From: Gnetum montanum
Taxonomy: Eukaryota > Streptophyta > Gnetopsida > Gnetales > Gnetaceae
Direction: 5' to 3'
Assembly (NCBI GenBank): GCA_015680685.1
Contig: MNCI01011925.1
Location: 750,062-814,061 of the forward strand
DNA length: 64,000 nt
The notes under the pieces were generated by a model. It made no database searches. It worked only from the letters and a program-made list of their open reading frames with translations, and had not been told where the DNA came from. The translations under genes and the position numbers were made by a program. Positions 23,981 to 37,465 of this stretch are shown piece after piece; position 1 is the first letter of the stretch; every line of letters begins with the position of its first letter.

Positions 23981-25780
23981 ACAAAAACAAAATAAAATGA
24001 AGTGCATCTATATAATATAATAATAAAATAAATATAATTCTTTCCAACATATTATTCTTAACGTTGAATACCATTCAAGAATTCAAGATGAACATAATAT
24101 GTGCAATCTTTTATCCTATTAGTACAGCTAGAGCTTTCCCCTTAATTCATTTAAACTTAACTCAAATAAAGATTGAAAAATTCAAAAAAAAAGTAATACA
24201 AATCCTAAAATAAAATCTGTTATATATATATATTAATTTTTTTATGTTATATAACTAAAATTAAAATTTTAAATTTCTTTAATCTTTTATATTAATTTTT
24301 AAATTATCTAATTTTATTCTATTTTCTCCTTATAATTACTTCATCTATTGATTTAAAAAATTATTACATTTTATAGGATTTTATGAAAGATCAATATGAA
24401 GTTATCAAATTTAAGAGGGTCCACCATAATGAAATTTTGCTATCAAACAAATTTTATTACCATCATTAAATTTTTATGATTTTTTTCTTTTCTATTAGAT
24501 ATCCTATATGAAGTCATTGTAGGTGAAGAATCGGAGAAAATATTTGAAGGTAATGAGAAATGGCAATATGATAAAGATTCTGGATTGTGATGCAAATGCC
24601 ATGGTCATGCTTCTTGAGTGCACTTGCAACATGCAAAAGGATGCTTTGTTGGTAATGTTTTCTTCAATTTTCTTTAGCAAAGATGCTACTAAAGGCAAAG
24701 ATAGCCAGAGAGACCTAGATTAAAGGTAGGTAGATGTGACATGGCTATAGTTACATCAATCGTGATGGTAGTCATGATGGGGAGTGATGGGCGAGCATTA
24801 CATGGGACGTGGTTGCAATAACCAACATAGTGGTGATCATGGCAGGAGTTAGATAATGTCCCAAGTGATAACCATGCAAAGCATGTGGGTGGCACAATCG
24901 TGCACGTGGTGATGATAGCGACTATGAAAATGAAGGAATAGTAGCAAGCAAGGATTATCTAGGAGTCTCCCCTCTCACTCTCAACACCAGCCAAGACATT
25001 GACGTGCATTAGGTGGTAGTAGGCAAACCATCTATTGAGCCTTCCCTTCCCCAAGAGCAACCAGGGTCATCGATCTTCCATCTCCTAATCAATAGAAGGG
25101 GAACCTCTCAGCCAACAGTCAATAGGTGGTCATTGGCAGATGCGCGACAATGAATAGTAGTGGTAGGCACAAGCATTGGAAGTAGTGGCTCAGAACGACA
25201 CACAACAATGGACTAGCAATATGCACAAGTGTTAGCAACAACAACAATGTAGGGTTCTTGTCAATGGTAAGCACGCAACATGAAGTAGATGTGTTGACTA
25301 TTCGTCAATAGGGCTGGCCAAAAAACTAGTAGATGATAGTTCCTTTTTCTTCTACATAGTAGTGAGTAGCCTTCTCTCTCTCTATGCACATTAGACACAT
25401 GCAACAAACAATGGTATTTGCTACTATGCATTGGAGATGCATCTGCAGCATGTAGAGTGGACAACAGCGATAATTTTCTCTCTCCTACCTTCCCAATAGG
25501 TGACGATAGACAAAGCTGCGAACTGCACCACCAGGTGGCATGCGCATAGTATTAGACTATAGCAAACACTATGGTGGCATCATCCATGCATAAAAAATGG
25601 CAGGGTGCATAAGGTTTTGTTTCTCTTTCCCCACCAGCATTACTATTGTATGTCTCTCAACAACAACACACAGTAGACAGCGCAATGCATGTGCATAACA
25701 GGGGTTATGACTACGGCATCACCAAGTGTCATGAACGTAGCATTAGACAATAGTATTATACGTAATGATGGCAGCATGTG

Positions 25781-25819
<39 letters not shown>

Positions 25820-26140
25820 ATGGTAGCTATAACTACTACAGTAGTAGTAGAACATCCATGTGAGCAACAAGGGTTTTCGTCCTTGCTATTATGAAGGTAC
25901 TCTACTAGGCAACAACCATGAATAGTAGCGGGTGGCAACAAAATAGGTCTTTCTCTATCTCCCTCTCCTAGCAGCTATGAGCAGTGTCAACTGTAGTAGC
26001 ATTCGTGATGACAAGATGGCACGAACGGATGAAAATAGTGAGGATCAGCAAAAACTTAATTTTTTTTGTTAACTATTTTATTTTCATTAAGTCTTGAATT
26101 TCAAAGATAGTTACTTCATAGTTCCCAATTTTCTACTATT
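23981..26140 (+). repeat. Linker plus partial LTR-like repeat
   Basis: The first 110 bases (ACAAAAACAAAATAAAATG onward) recur after the repeat ends at 56658 and 58291. From about 24100 the sequence matches 54490-56500 of the element 5 3' LTR, but it lacks the LTR start and about the last 130 bases. A (TC)n tract lies at 25783-25817. Confidence 0.7.
25783..25817. repeat. (TC)n microsatellite
   Basis: CT run at the family-conserved position within the partial LTR-like repeat. Confidence 0.9.
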
Positions 26141-26456
26141 AGTCACATCAAATAATCAACCCATCAAGTAAAGCAAGTGTGTTAGTCACTGGCTGCATCT
26201 TTTAGTGTCTAAGTTAGTGACTATTGATTTGAATATGAAGGTGTCAGTTATAGTATGTGTATCTATTTGTGATCACTTTATTGGCAAATTGATATAGATG
26301 CCATATTTCTCCAGGGGATGTACATATAAACTAAACTTATGTTTCTAGGCTATAAAGATCTATTGGAAATATACAACATTCATCTTATTGAAATTAATTA
26401 TAGCTTCAATGGAATGGTTAAGAACCATTAGATGCATTTTTTGAAAAATCCCACTA

Positions 26457-26578
26457 ACAATGAGGTGTTAGCATACTGGTAAGACTTTTGATTTGAAAGT
26501 TTCAATTCATGGATTCAATTCTAGTGGATAATGTTGAGTTATAAAGTTTTAATTAGGCTATATATCTTGGAGTGTACC
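26457..26578 (+). repeat. SINE-like repeat with tRNA-type promoter boxes
   Basis: A segment of about 120 bases resembles 60207-60330 in the intron of the GMC gene. It contains TTAGCATACTGG (26468-26479, like a pol III A box) and GGATTCAATTC (26511-26521, like a B box), spaced about 43 bases from start to start as in tRNA genes. Both copies share GACTTTTGATTTGAAA or its variant, TGGATAATG and the end phrase ATCTTG(G/A)AGTGTAC. It does not fold into an intact tRNA. A tRNA-derived SINE is the simplest reading. Confidence 0.5.
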
Positions 26579-26792
26579 TATATTACAATTATTTTAGGAT
26601 TTCAACACCCCCAAAAATCCCACTTTATACCAAGCTAAAAAGGTATTAAATAATTTTCAATTTAAAAAATTAAAATATAACTTATATAAATTTGGTAGTC
26701 GGTACAGTAGCTAAATTTAATATTTACAAATGAGAGGGCTTCCTTGAACATTGAATAACTTTTTACAAGTTGCATCGACTTTGGCAACCTAG

Positions 26793-29700
26793 AGCTAACT
26801 TATACTCTTTTTCAAATATGAGGAAAGAAACAATGTTATTTATGTGAAATTTTATATCTACTTTTATGTATTTAATTATTTATTGTTCATAGGTTAAGAG
26901 ATAGCTTCTCTCTTTTTCATAGTTGTTTGCATTTGGAATAAAGTGCCTTTATTTTTAATGTGTTTACATGATTACATTATTACATGAATTATGATAATTT
27001 AGACATCATTTGAAGGGGATTAATCCATCGAACGTTTATACTTACACAAAGGGAAATCAAGATTCTTCTAACTTGTAGCTATGTTCTAAGTTGTTGTAGC
27101 TAACATCTGTTGATGTCAACCTCGAGCATGCTAGGCATGGGGCCATGAATTATTAGTCCAATCACTAGGGTATGATCTCACAATTTGAATAAGCGCAGTG
27201 TCAATGAGAGATACCATGCAACCTTTAAATTATTATCACTTATCAACAATTACTAGTTTCCATCAAGTTTACTCTTTATTTTTTTAGGCTCCCTCTTAGT
27301 TTGTGGACCATGTTTCCTTATTCTAATTTTAATCCAAATTAATCTAGATGGGCCCCAAGGCCCTAAAAAACATCATAAGCATAGAAATTTAATCTAACTC
27401 ATTTAGGAAAACCTAAAATCATCTACAATTCTATCATACCAGCACCTCCACCCCTCTGTATCTCCATTCCTTTGCAAATTCTACCTTTAACAAAATTGCA
27501 TTTCAACTTATTAAGTTCTAGGGCCAAATAAACATCAACATTAAAGTGATATTCAGTTGTCACTTAGGTTTAGATAAATCCATCATTGTATTGGTGCTGG
27601 TATGGAAACTACAACTTGTTTAGGTTTTTATCCTTGATTGCATTAACAATTCTAAATTTTGATGGGAGAGAATACGTAAGGTACAAGTTTTGATATCAAT
27701 TTTAGTTGTTACTGGTTAATTTTTCAATTGCATATTATGGAAAATTTTTATGAAATTAAAATGGCATTCAAATATGTTTTATTAATGTATTCAAATTCAT
27801 TATTTTTCCTTTGCTCATTAAAACACCGTAACATTTTGTGATGCAAGTTTCAAGGTTTGATTACATTTTAATTTTGATGTTTTTATTGGCATTTGCAATC
27901 CACCCTTATCGTAGTTATTGTGTATCATGAATTTACCATTTTTCATTTGAATATTTATTGATTAATATATAGTGTAAACTATTAAATTTCTGATGTCTTA
28001 GACCATAAGGATTCAAACTTGAATTTGATCACTATTCTATTCTAGTTTTATGTTTGTTGATTCATCTAGATCCTAGGAATAAATCGGATCCATACAATTC
28101 CGTATAGTGTAATAAATTTGAAACTTTTGTATTATGACATTAAAACTATTCAATTCAATCATAGTAGTGAAATAGTAACTATCGGGTGGTGGAGGTAATG
28201 GCCAAAGAAGGTGGCAAAACAGGCATTGTGGGCATAATCAACACTAGACGTGGTGGTGGTTGCATAGACGAGTAGCTCTAAATGAGGGAGATGAGCTAGT
28301 GTTGAGGGATATTGGGAATGGAGCTCCCTAGCAACTTAGGTAGAGCCTCTTCCCTCTCCCTAAAAGCAGATGCATGATAGGTAATGATAGGTGGCCACTT
28401 TCCTCCCTACCAATCTGGTCATGCATGGGAGGGATTGTAATGGTGACAACACCAAGTTGCCAATGCACAACCTTCAATAGCATTGTTAGGTGATGGTAGG
28501 TAGCAACGTAGTAGCATGAGGCAGCAATGTGATGTGCAGCAATTGTAGGGAATGATGACGTGATGGCAAGTTGCAGTAATAGGACATGCTGCAACTACAA
28601 TGAACAATGGTAGATGTGTCTGCACACATTAGTGGGCACCACTAGCAAGTTTCCCTAGTAGTACACTACACGCGAATAGCAATGGCGTAGTAGCATACAC
28701 TACAATGATATTAGCCACACATCAGAAGTAGCAGGGAGCATGAGGTTCTATTTTTTCTCTTCTAGCTGTGATGGTGACACCACTAGGTGGTGTGCATGCA
28801 ACATCAAATAATGGTAGTACATGTGATGGCAGTAGTGTGTGAGAGTCCTCCTTCTATGCCAACAATGGTAGATAGCAACACAGCAATAGAAACATCAAAT
28901 GTCTAGCTAGCAATAGTAGAACAGATCTCTCTCTCTCCCCCTCTTTAGTGGTGGCCACAATTTTCTTGTCCAATAGTGAGCACATTTCAGTAGCTACACT
29001 AACAACAATAGCAAGAGATTAGGGATAGGTTTAAATTTACTAGTTACTTACTATATTTTCACAATGTCTTAAAATTCAAGATAGTTATTCAATTCAAGTC
29101 TTCCCATTTTTTAGTTTAATTCACTATTTTGAAATATCACATATCCCTCTTCAGTTGAGACTATTCTTGGGTTTCCATACCCATACAGGAGGTGCCTTGG
29201 GCGATAGTCTTCTTAAACAAGTTTTTTTCTTGAGTGTTGGTGCATCTAAAATTTATGCATCAACAACATCACCCAGGAATGGGCCTTATCCTTTCATGAA
29301 GAGAATGTAACTAAGCATAAACTCAAACTAAAGTCAAGTAACAATTCTTATTAATTTTTGAGATTATGTCCCCTTTCAAACTCCCTCATCAATCATGTCC
29401 AACACCGCAAGAGGTTTTGCTTGTGTAGTGTGTCTATTTATTTTCCTGTGTCTATAGTTGTGCTTTTATATTCATTTATAGCTTTTCAAAGCCCTCACAT
29501 CATTGTCATTCATCTCTGCATCATCCTCATCTCTTGCTCTTGGTTGAAGTTAGTCAAGCCTAAGACCAAGTTTTGGAATGTAAGCCTGTATATGCTTGAT
29601 TCCTCTTTAGTGGAAATCTTTTCTTTCTTGTTGTGACTATTATCTAGGTAGGGTTTTCACATTTTATTTTGTTTCTTATGTTTATTTTATTTATGTTCAT

Positions 29701-31286
29701 AAGCTTTGGGAGAAATAGAGAAAAATGGTAGAGGAGTAAGAAAAGTTGTTGTTTGTTAAAGTGTTGTTCCTGATTCTTTTTTAGAAGGTGAAAAGTTCAC
29801 AATTTTTTTCCTTCTATGAACCTCTTTAACTAAAATTTGAACATTTGGCTTAACATGTGATGACTGTAACTCATGGTTATAGCCTGCATTTGGTACATAA
29901 GCATAGTTCTACATAGTATCCACATGGAAAGCAGTAAGATGTAAGTAATTCATTTTGAAACCTCTTTTGTAGGATGTGAGGGAAACAAGGCACTATGTCT
30001 ATTCATAGTTATTGCATTAGTGAGTTTCTTTTTGTATGAAAATTCAAAGAATATGCCAAGGTTTCATGCTAAAAACCTATTTCCATGATGTTAGTATTGG
30101 TTTGGATGCTTGGCCAATGTGTTTATTCAATGTCTTAATCAACACTAAGCAAAGAATGCAATTCGCAAGTAATATTGTATAAAAAAATGGCTGCCTACAA
30201 TAAACAAAAGGGGAGATGGAAGAGGATTGAAGAGGATGTTGGGTTTTCCTTGGGGATGAAATAGGAGGGAAATGTAACTTAGGATAGATAGGAATTTGTA
30301 GGATTGGTTTGATTCATTCTCTACATGCTAAGAAGCTTTCAGAGGATGAAGGAGCTAACTATGATAAAGCTGCAGTAGGCTTTGGTAGCTTAGATGTTTG
30401 CAAATGTGTTAGTTGTTGTAAAATGATTTAAAAATAATGCTTGACCTTTTTCTCATATTTTAACTCTAAAATTACTCACTCTTAAAAGTATTAGTACATA
30501 ACAGATTTTAATGGTTGTTTTCTATGTTTAAAAAAATAAAAAATAAGAAAATATAAATAATAAATAATAAGCTTTCTTACTTTATTTGAAAGTAAAATCT
30601 ATGATTTTATGCAAAAATGCTATGATTCTCTTGTATCTTTACTTGGACAGTGGCAACGTGGAAATTTCCTCTTCTTCCCATAAAAGAAGAAGAAACATAT
30701 AAAGGAACGCGTTAAAGGAAAACAGATAAAAGAGAAGATCCATAAAAGAAATCAATCACTAAGTAAAAAGAAGAAGGCTTCTTTTTTCTTTCCCTTCTCC
30801 ATTCTCTACTCTTCTTTGGTTCCATTCTCATTATTTTTTCCATCCTATACCCCTCCTTTTCAATATTAGTGTTGTCATTGCTATGTACAACTCATTGCTT
30901 GGTGTTGTTATTTACAACTTATTGTTGTGCTTGGTGTTATTATCTACAACTTATTGTTGTGGGATCTTTGTTGCTGTTGCTACTAATAGTCCTTGTTGTC
31001 TGCAAGCTTTCAATCTACCTATTGTTGTTGTTATGTTCTACTGCCATGGCTACTTGCACCTATTAATGAATTTTTCATGTTCTTTTATTTTCAAATCTAA
31101 TGTTCTTTAAAATTATTGGTCATGTTCCTTTCAAATATAATGTTCTTTTAAATTATCAATCATGTTCCTTTCTCCCTAAGACTATTCCCAAGATAGTTGT
31201 GCTCATAAACAAGGCACCCTAGGCAACAACCTTGCAAAATCATGCTATGTCAAGTGTTGTGCATTAATTTGTATTGGGGAATTAAA
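26793..31286 (+). repeat. Long non-coding repeat unit B
   Basis: Near-copy of unit A. LTR-like start TGATGTCAACC at 27111, and an internal LTR-like end TTTATGCATCA at 29262. Then come about 2 kb shared with A and a segment (30587-30805) absent from A that contains CATATAAAGG, a possible TATA box. At 31286 it joins abruptly to another member of the LTR-like family. About 650 bases (27500-28150) are specific to B. The small open frames are not conserved as coding. Confidence 0.75.
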
Positions 31287-33078
31287 TTTTTATGATTTTT
31301 TTATTTTTTATTATATATTCTTTATGAAGTCATTGTAGGTAAAGAATCGGAGCAAATATTTGAAGGTAATGAGTAATGATGATATGATGAAGATTTTGGA
31401 TCATGATGCAGATGCCATGGCCATGCTTTTTGAGTGCAATGGCAATGTGCAAAAGGATGCTTTACTGGCAATGTTTTCCTCAGTTTCTTTTAACAAGGAC
31501 ATTGCTGAAGGCAAAGACAACCATATAGACCTAGATTGAAGGCAAGTAGAGGTGACATGGCTATGGTTACATTGGCTATGGTGGTGATCATGATGGGGAG
31601 TGATGGGCAAGCGTTACATGGGACATGGTTGCAATAACTAATGTAGTCGTGGTCATGGAAGGAGTTATGTAATGTCTCAGGTGATGAACATTCAAAGTAG
31701 ATGGGTGGCACGATTGTGCATATGGTGATGGGAGTAGCTATAAAAATGGAGGAATAATATAGGAAAGGATTATTTGAGAGCCTTCCCTCTTACTCTCAAC
31801 ACCAGTTGGGATGTTGATGGGCATTAGACAACGGTAGGTGAACCATCTATCAAGCCTCCCCTTCCCCAAGAGCAACCAAGGTCATCGATCTCCCCTCTTG
31901 CAATTAGTAGAAGGGAAGCCTCTTAGCTAGTAGTTGGTAGGTGGTCACTAGTAAACGTGCGGTGATAGATAGTAGTGGCAAGTGCAAGCATTGGCAACAA
32001 CAACTTTGAACGATGCACAGCAATGGATCGACGACAGGCACAAGCATATGCAACAATGGTGACACAAGGTTCCTATCAATAGTAAGCAGACAATAGGAAG
32101 CAGATGCGGCAACTGTTTGTCAACAAGGCTAGCTAGGAAACCAACAAATGGTGGTTCCTTTTTCTTCCATATAGCAGCAGGAAGCCTTCTCTCTCTTCAT
32201 GCATAGCAAACATGTGCAGCAAATGGTGGTAGTTGTTGCTATACATCAAAGATATGTCTATAGCATGTAGAGTGGAAAACAATGACATCTGTATTTCTTC
32301 TTCATTCCCAATAGGCGGTAGCAAATAGAACTATGAACTGCACCACCAAGTGATATGTGCAAAGTTTCAGACTATAGTAGACACTGCAATGACAATAACT
32401 ATGCATCAAAAGTGGTAGGGAGCGTAAGGTTTTGTTTCTCTCTTCCCGTCGGTGTTACTGCTACATGTCTATTAGCAAGAATGAGTGGTAGATAGTGTGA
32501 TGTGCATGCATGGCAAGGGCTATGATGGTAGCACCACTAACTAGCATGAGCACAACATTAGACAGTAGCAATATATGTAACAGTGGTAGCATGTGAGGGT
32601 CTCCCTCTCTCTCTCTCTCTCTCTCTCTCCACGATAGTCACAAATGTTGCTGCAGCAATAGCACATCCCTATGCGTAGTAGGGGTTTTTGTCCTTGATAT
32701 CACAAGGGTACTTTTCCAAGCAACAACTACAAATAGCAACAGTTGATAGCAAAATAGGTCTCTCTCTATCTCCCTCTCCTAGCAGCTACGAGAAATGTTG
32801 GCTACGGCAACGTCCATGATGACAAGACTATCCAAATCAGCCACAACAATGGGGGACCATGGAAAATTTCATTTTTCTATTAACTATTGTATTTTCATGA
32901 GTTTTGAATTTCAAAGATAGTTAGTCAAAGTACCCAATTTTTCTAGTTTAATTTATTGAAACATCACATAGCCCTCTTCAACTAAGACTGTTCCTAGGTT
33001 TACATGAGGCACCCTAGGCAATAGTCTCCCTAAACAAGTTTTTCCTCAAGTGTTGGTATGTCCAAAATTTTGGCACTA
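31287..33078 (+). repeat. LTR-like repeat, probable remnant of element 5 5' LTR
   Basis: Matches 54865-56657 of the element 5 3' LTR, including AAATTTTTATGATTTTTT at the left, the (TC)n tract (32605-32629) and the end phrase TCCAAAATTTTGGCAC at the right. It lies directly upstream of the element 5 leader and gag, so it is probably the decayed 5' LTR. Its first 1.1 kb is missing, replaced by unit B. No recognisable PBS follows. Confidence 0.6.
32605..32629. repeat. (TC)n microsatellite
   Basis: CT run at the family-conserved place in the LTR-like repeat upstream of element 5. Confidence 0.9.
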
Positions 33079-33666
33079 AAAGGAGGGCCATTTTTTCAAA
33101 CTTTGTTTTCAATTTTCAAAAAATTATCAAGTTTATACCTTTTTCTAGTTCCTATTCTATTTTCATTTCTCAAAAATTTGATTTTCCTTATTTCAATCTT
33201 ATCTCAAAATTGTTGTTTTCCTAAATTTCATTTTTCTTTCTTGCAAACCCCTATCTCCAAACTCTTTATATTTTCTACCTTTTTTTTTTCAAAAATTGAT
33301 GTTTCTCATTTTCTGAAAATTGTCATTATTGGAATCCTATTTTCAAATTTCTAAAATCCTAGCTTTCGAGTTTCATTTTTAGATTTTTGTTTTGGTGGCC
33401 CTTACTTGAGTCCCAATTGTGGTAAGGTGGTTTTATTTAATCATTTAATTTTAAATTTATTTTTCTAAAAATTTTCATTTTACTATTTTCCTTTTAAATT
33501 TTATAAATATTGCAATTTCATGCATTTATTTTTCTTTTGAAATTTTTTTTAAATAGCATATTTTGGTGTTTTTTTTCAAAAAAATTATTATTGCAATATT
33601 TCTTTTCTTTTTACATAATTTTATAGTTTTAGTTTAACATTTATTTTCTATAATTTTCATTTTATG

Positions 33667-35230
33667 AGCAAACCCTCCCAACAAGAATCATTTACCTCTA
33701 CTCCTAACCGACTAGCTACCCATCACTTTACATCAAGGAAAAAATGAGCTTCACATTTCCCAAGTTCTATTCATAGGAGAACTTGGACTAGGATGGTAGC
33801 CAATCAACCCCCAGCTCCCTTGGTGAGCAACCCCTTCAACTTCACCAACTACCATGACATCCCAAAGTCACCTTAGAATATTAACTTGTTTTTCAATCCC
33901 ACGACCCAGATTAGTGATGCCCACTAACACATACAATGCTTCAAAACCTTAATAGGGATCTATAACATTGTAAAAAATGACAAAGCATGTAGGGTATTTG
34001 TAACAACCTTTAGTAGCAAAGCCATCCAATGGTTTTTGATACTCCCTAATGCCTCCATCAACTAATGTCAATAGTTTAAAAATAAGTTCCTAATTCAATT
34101 TGACAAGTTTACTAGCCTCACCATAGCATTAAGTAATTTCACAAGCCTAAGGAAAATACCTGAGAAAAATGTTCAGGATTACAACCTAAAATTCCTTCAT
34201 CAGCTTTCTTATGTGCCAAGTGAGATGCACCCACAACCTGATGGCATCCTCAATTTTTACTTGTCCACCATTGATCCATTCTTTACCTATGCCATCAAAT
34301 CTGATTCCGACATAACAAAAATACAAAGAGCGATGGCTAAAGCCAACAAGTTAGAACAAATTACCCTCATGAATAGCATTCAAACCTAATTTGGGATGAT
34401 GAGTGTTAGTAACCCCATGCAATCTAATCCTCTACCTTTACCAACTTTCCTAATGACCAATACTTTGTTTCAAACTCCTTTCCCCTTTCAATTGACTAAA
34501 CCTTAAAAAATTTATTTTCAAAGTTCAACATCTTCTTCATTTCTTTCATCTAACATTGGTTTGAATGATCACCAATCGAAGACCTTAATTCAATCCATCA
34601 TAAACCCAAATAGCATATCTACTCCTATTGAACCCCCAACTCAAACTCAAAACTAGATGACCCAGATATTAACATCATTGTGGAAACTTTCAAATGAAGT
34701 AGTTGAATTAAAGCGAAACAACACCAAGGGTCCTATAAGCCAAGTACATTAGTCAATAATGATTATTGTCATCTCCATAACACTAGGCAACATTCTGAGA
34801 GGACTTGTCCTCAATTTTTAGCATTATATGATGACAATACCAAAGGTCAACAAAATGGAAAACCCCCTATTATGGTCCTTAATGTACCTAATAAAATAGA
34901 AAAAAAAAGTTTCCTCATTAGAACAAGTTATGATAAGTGACCCCAACCCACATAATGCTCACTACTGTAGACTCAGTGACATTATGAACAACACACAACA
35001 ACAAACTAGAAAAGATCCTTATACTCCTACAAACATAAGAACTCCTAGTCAAAGCAACATAAATACCCATACCAGGTCATCCTAAACAAACACTCCACAA
35101 CAACCAAATCCACCTTCTATACTTAGAAGAACTCCACCTTAGCAAGAAGCTAAAGATGAAGATAAGACTTATGTTCTAATTGAGGATTTGAAAAGGGTTA
35201 AAGCTAACATTTCAATGTATGCCCTTTTAC
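33667..35230 (+). pseudogene. Element 5 gag remnant
   Basis: Starts near ATG 33667 and is broken by many stops. Readable pieces include a leader ending NPFNFTNYHDIPK (about 33820-33860), a capsid-like VFVTTFSSKAIQWF segment (about 33990-34040) and a following LP.ASIN turn. Later there is NKLEQITLMNSIQT (about 34345-34385). The order resembles the capsid of plant Ty3 elements. No cysteine knuckle was found. Confidence 0.65.
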
Positions 35231-35269
35231 ACTTTAATGAAATGAAAGATGTGATTTAGAATATAGTTA

Positions 35270-36277
35270 ATGCACCTAAAACTAAAAAAAGAAAAATTCC
35301 CAATCACTGAAAGGCAAGTTCACTTCGCAGAAAGTCCTAATACGCTATTAGTACAGAACATAAGAAATTCCATGACAAGCAAGAAAGAGCAACCTCCTTT
35401 CTTAACAACTCTGATTATTTTAGGAAAGAACATTCATAATTGTTTAATGAATTTTGGAGAAACTATTAGTGTCATGCCACTTAAGGTATGTAATACTTTA
35501 GAAACACAAATCATACCACAAACAAAAAGTGTAATACAACTCGATGGGTCTAACGTACCTGTAGTAGGGTCATTAAAAGGAGTGAAAGTGCAACTTAAAC
35601 AATACCTTATGTTTACATGTTACATGGATATCTTAGTAGTTGACATGTCATCCACTTATGGTGTGCCCTTATCTAGGACTTTTGAAACCAAGTTTAGGGG
35701 CTTCTTTAGGTCAAATTTCTCAAAACTATTAATCCCTATTAAAGGAAAATCTGAATATACAATCATACCAAGAAAGCCTTTCTACAAACAAGTAGTTACA
35801 AACTTTGATCAGAAAAATCAATCTTTGGAAAATCAAAACACTAATCTTTATGTTGGAGTTATTTTTGATTATGGAATACATGTTATAAATGACCATGTGA
35901 GTGAAATTACAAAAATAAGTCCTTTTTCTCATATAGATTCCACCCAACCCTATCAAACTTATATAGAAGGTGAAGAAATCTATGAAGATACCTTGCCTTA
36001 TCATGAATGCAATGGAAAGGTATTTCTTCTAGATGACCCACCACCTTTAAGGGAGGACAAAGATATAAATGAGATCCCAACCATCAAAACATTAATAGGG
36101 GTGCTAAACTTTGACGACATATCCATTGAACATGTTCCTAGAGAAGCCGTATTCAATGATTTACAAAAACTTAGGCCTAAGATTAAAACTCATATGAAAG
36201 AAGAACTTGATGAACTTATAAGATCTAACATTATTCATCTTATGAAACATTTAAATTTAGTTCTTGATAGAAAATGA
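35270..36277 (+). pseudogene. Element 5 protease and RT leader, long open frame
   Basis: This is the longest uninterrupted frame in the window (335 codons). Residues about 45-75 look like a retroviral-type aspartic protease start: IILGKNIHNCLMNFGETISV, where the catalytic aspartate of the usual L-I-D-x-G motif is asparagine (MNFG). Residues 80-160 continue a protease-like fold with LDGSNVPVVGSLKGVKV. The end, with LRPKIKTHMKEELDELIRSN, is the segment that precedes RT. The start codon is not certain because the frame may simply be open by chance of decay. Confidence 0.75.
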
Positions 36278-36467
36278 ATAAGCAAACTAATATTATGTCT
36301 TGATTTTTGTAATCTTAATCATAAAAAAATTATTAAACAATGGCTTGACAAGAAACATGTAAGTAGAGCCTTTAAGATAGGAGATCTAGTCCTAAAAAGA
36401 GGTAGAGCATTTGGTCAAACTAGTCTTCAAAGTAAGTTCTTTCTTATGTGGTCAGGCCCATTATAAG
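36278..36467 (+). pseudogene. Element 5 RT start fused to integrase C-terminal part
   Basis: After a stop at 36275-36277, ILCLDFCNLNHKK still reads as early RT. It passes at once to WLDKKHVSRAFKIGDLVLK, the start of an integrase C-terminal domain, and then to MWSGP. The bulk of RT, all RNase H and the integrase core (several kilobases in a full element) are gone, presumably by one internal deletion. The frame is then interrupted by the LTR of element 4. Confidence 0.8.
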
Positions 36468-37334
36468 TGATGAATCATTTTTTGCCTAGATTCGATATTG
36501 GGTATCCAATATCTAGGCCTGGAAGTGATGTCAAATATCAAATATTGTGGCATGTGTGTCGGCCTATAAATATAGTGCTTAGGTGCATGGTTTGGGCATT
36601 ACTTTTTTTCATAAGTTAGTTAATAAAGTAGCTGAACTCTTGTAGTTTTATTCTATAATCTTACAGAATAGTCAATGAGTACTTGCAATGTGGAACTGAG
36701 TCATTTGTATGAAGTCTTATTCAAGTGGCAATGTACCTATACATATTCCATGAATGGCAATAAGATCAAGATTGATTATTATTCATTGCAAAACTTTGAC
36801 TTAGATTAGATTTATGTTCCATGCAATTTACTTTTAATGTGCTTAGTTAATATTTATGTTTCCATGCATATTAATGAATTGGTGGAATGAGCATGACTAG
36901 TTTTAAACATAAACACGTATTTGCTTGGTAACCCCAGTAGCATTATTTCTTAGTTCACCCAATAACATAGCACTTGGTAATTCCAGTAGTGGATACATGG
37001 GTTTAGGATGTGTACAATAAGCTAGGAATGGACACTCATTTCCCATAGACTAGTTTAGACTTTACTTTACATTATTAATTAGTTTATATAATTGATTTCT
37101 TCATTATCATTAGGCATAGCATAAGGGCGCAACAACATCAATTATCATATGCCTCACTTTGGACTAAACCATACGTGACAAAGCTACCACTAGTCCAAGT
37201 GGGAAGACAACAAATTACGATCAAGACATAATGATCTAGATGCACAACTAGTACCATCCATGGAATTTGACTGGATTGTGCATGAACACTTGTGATTTGT
37301 ATGGTTGGACGTAGAGGTTTCTTGCTGCTCATCA
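36468..37334 (+). repeat. Element 4 5' LTR (867 bases)
   Basis: Starts TGATGAATCATTTTTTGCC and ends TTTCTTGCTGCTCATCA. Near the left end are several ATATC/GATAT half-sites. It has about 36 bases (around 36517-36550) that are absent from the 3' LTR. TATA box at 36565-36572. Confidence 0.92.
36565..36572 (+). promoter_or_regulatory. TATA box in element 4 5' LTR
   Basis: TATAAATA in the context GGCCTATAAATATAGTGC; the same motif is kept in the 3' LTR at 51507-51514. Confidence 0.75.
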
Positions 37335-37335
37335 T

Positions 37336-37353
37336 TGGCACTATTGCCGAGGA
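37336..37353 (+). promoter_or_regulatory. Primer binding site of element 4
   Basis: TGGCACTATTGCCGAGGA follows the LTR end after one base. It differs at three positions from TGGCGCCGTTGCCGGGGA, the complement of the 3' end of plant tRNA-Asp(GTC), known as the PBS of Athila-type elements. Confidence 0.85.
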
Positions 37354-37465
37354 TGGTGCTAGTTATCTAGATTAGTTATATCACAAATGATTGTTGTAAA
37401 AGTATTAATGATTTATCTTTAGAAAATATTCATATTTTAAGCCACACACATTATCAGACAAAACC

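Noticed and set aside
33058-33354. 98-codon hydrophobic frame in the leader of element 5
   Set aside because: Low-complexity T-rich DNA with no conserved counterpart; the hydrophobicity follows from base composition.
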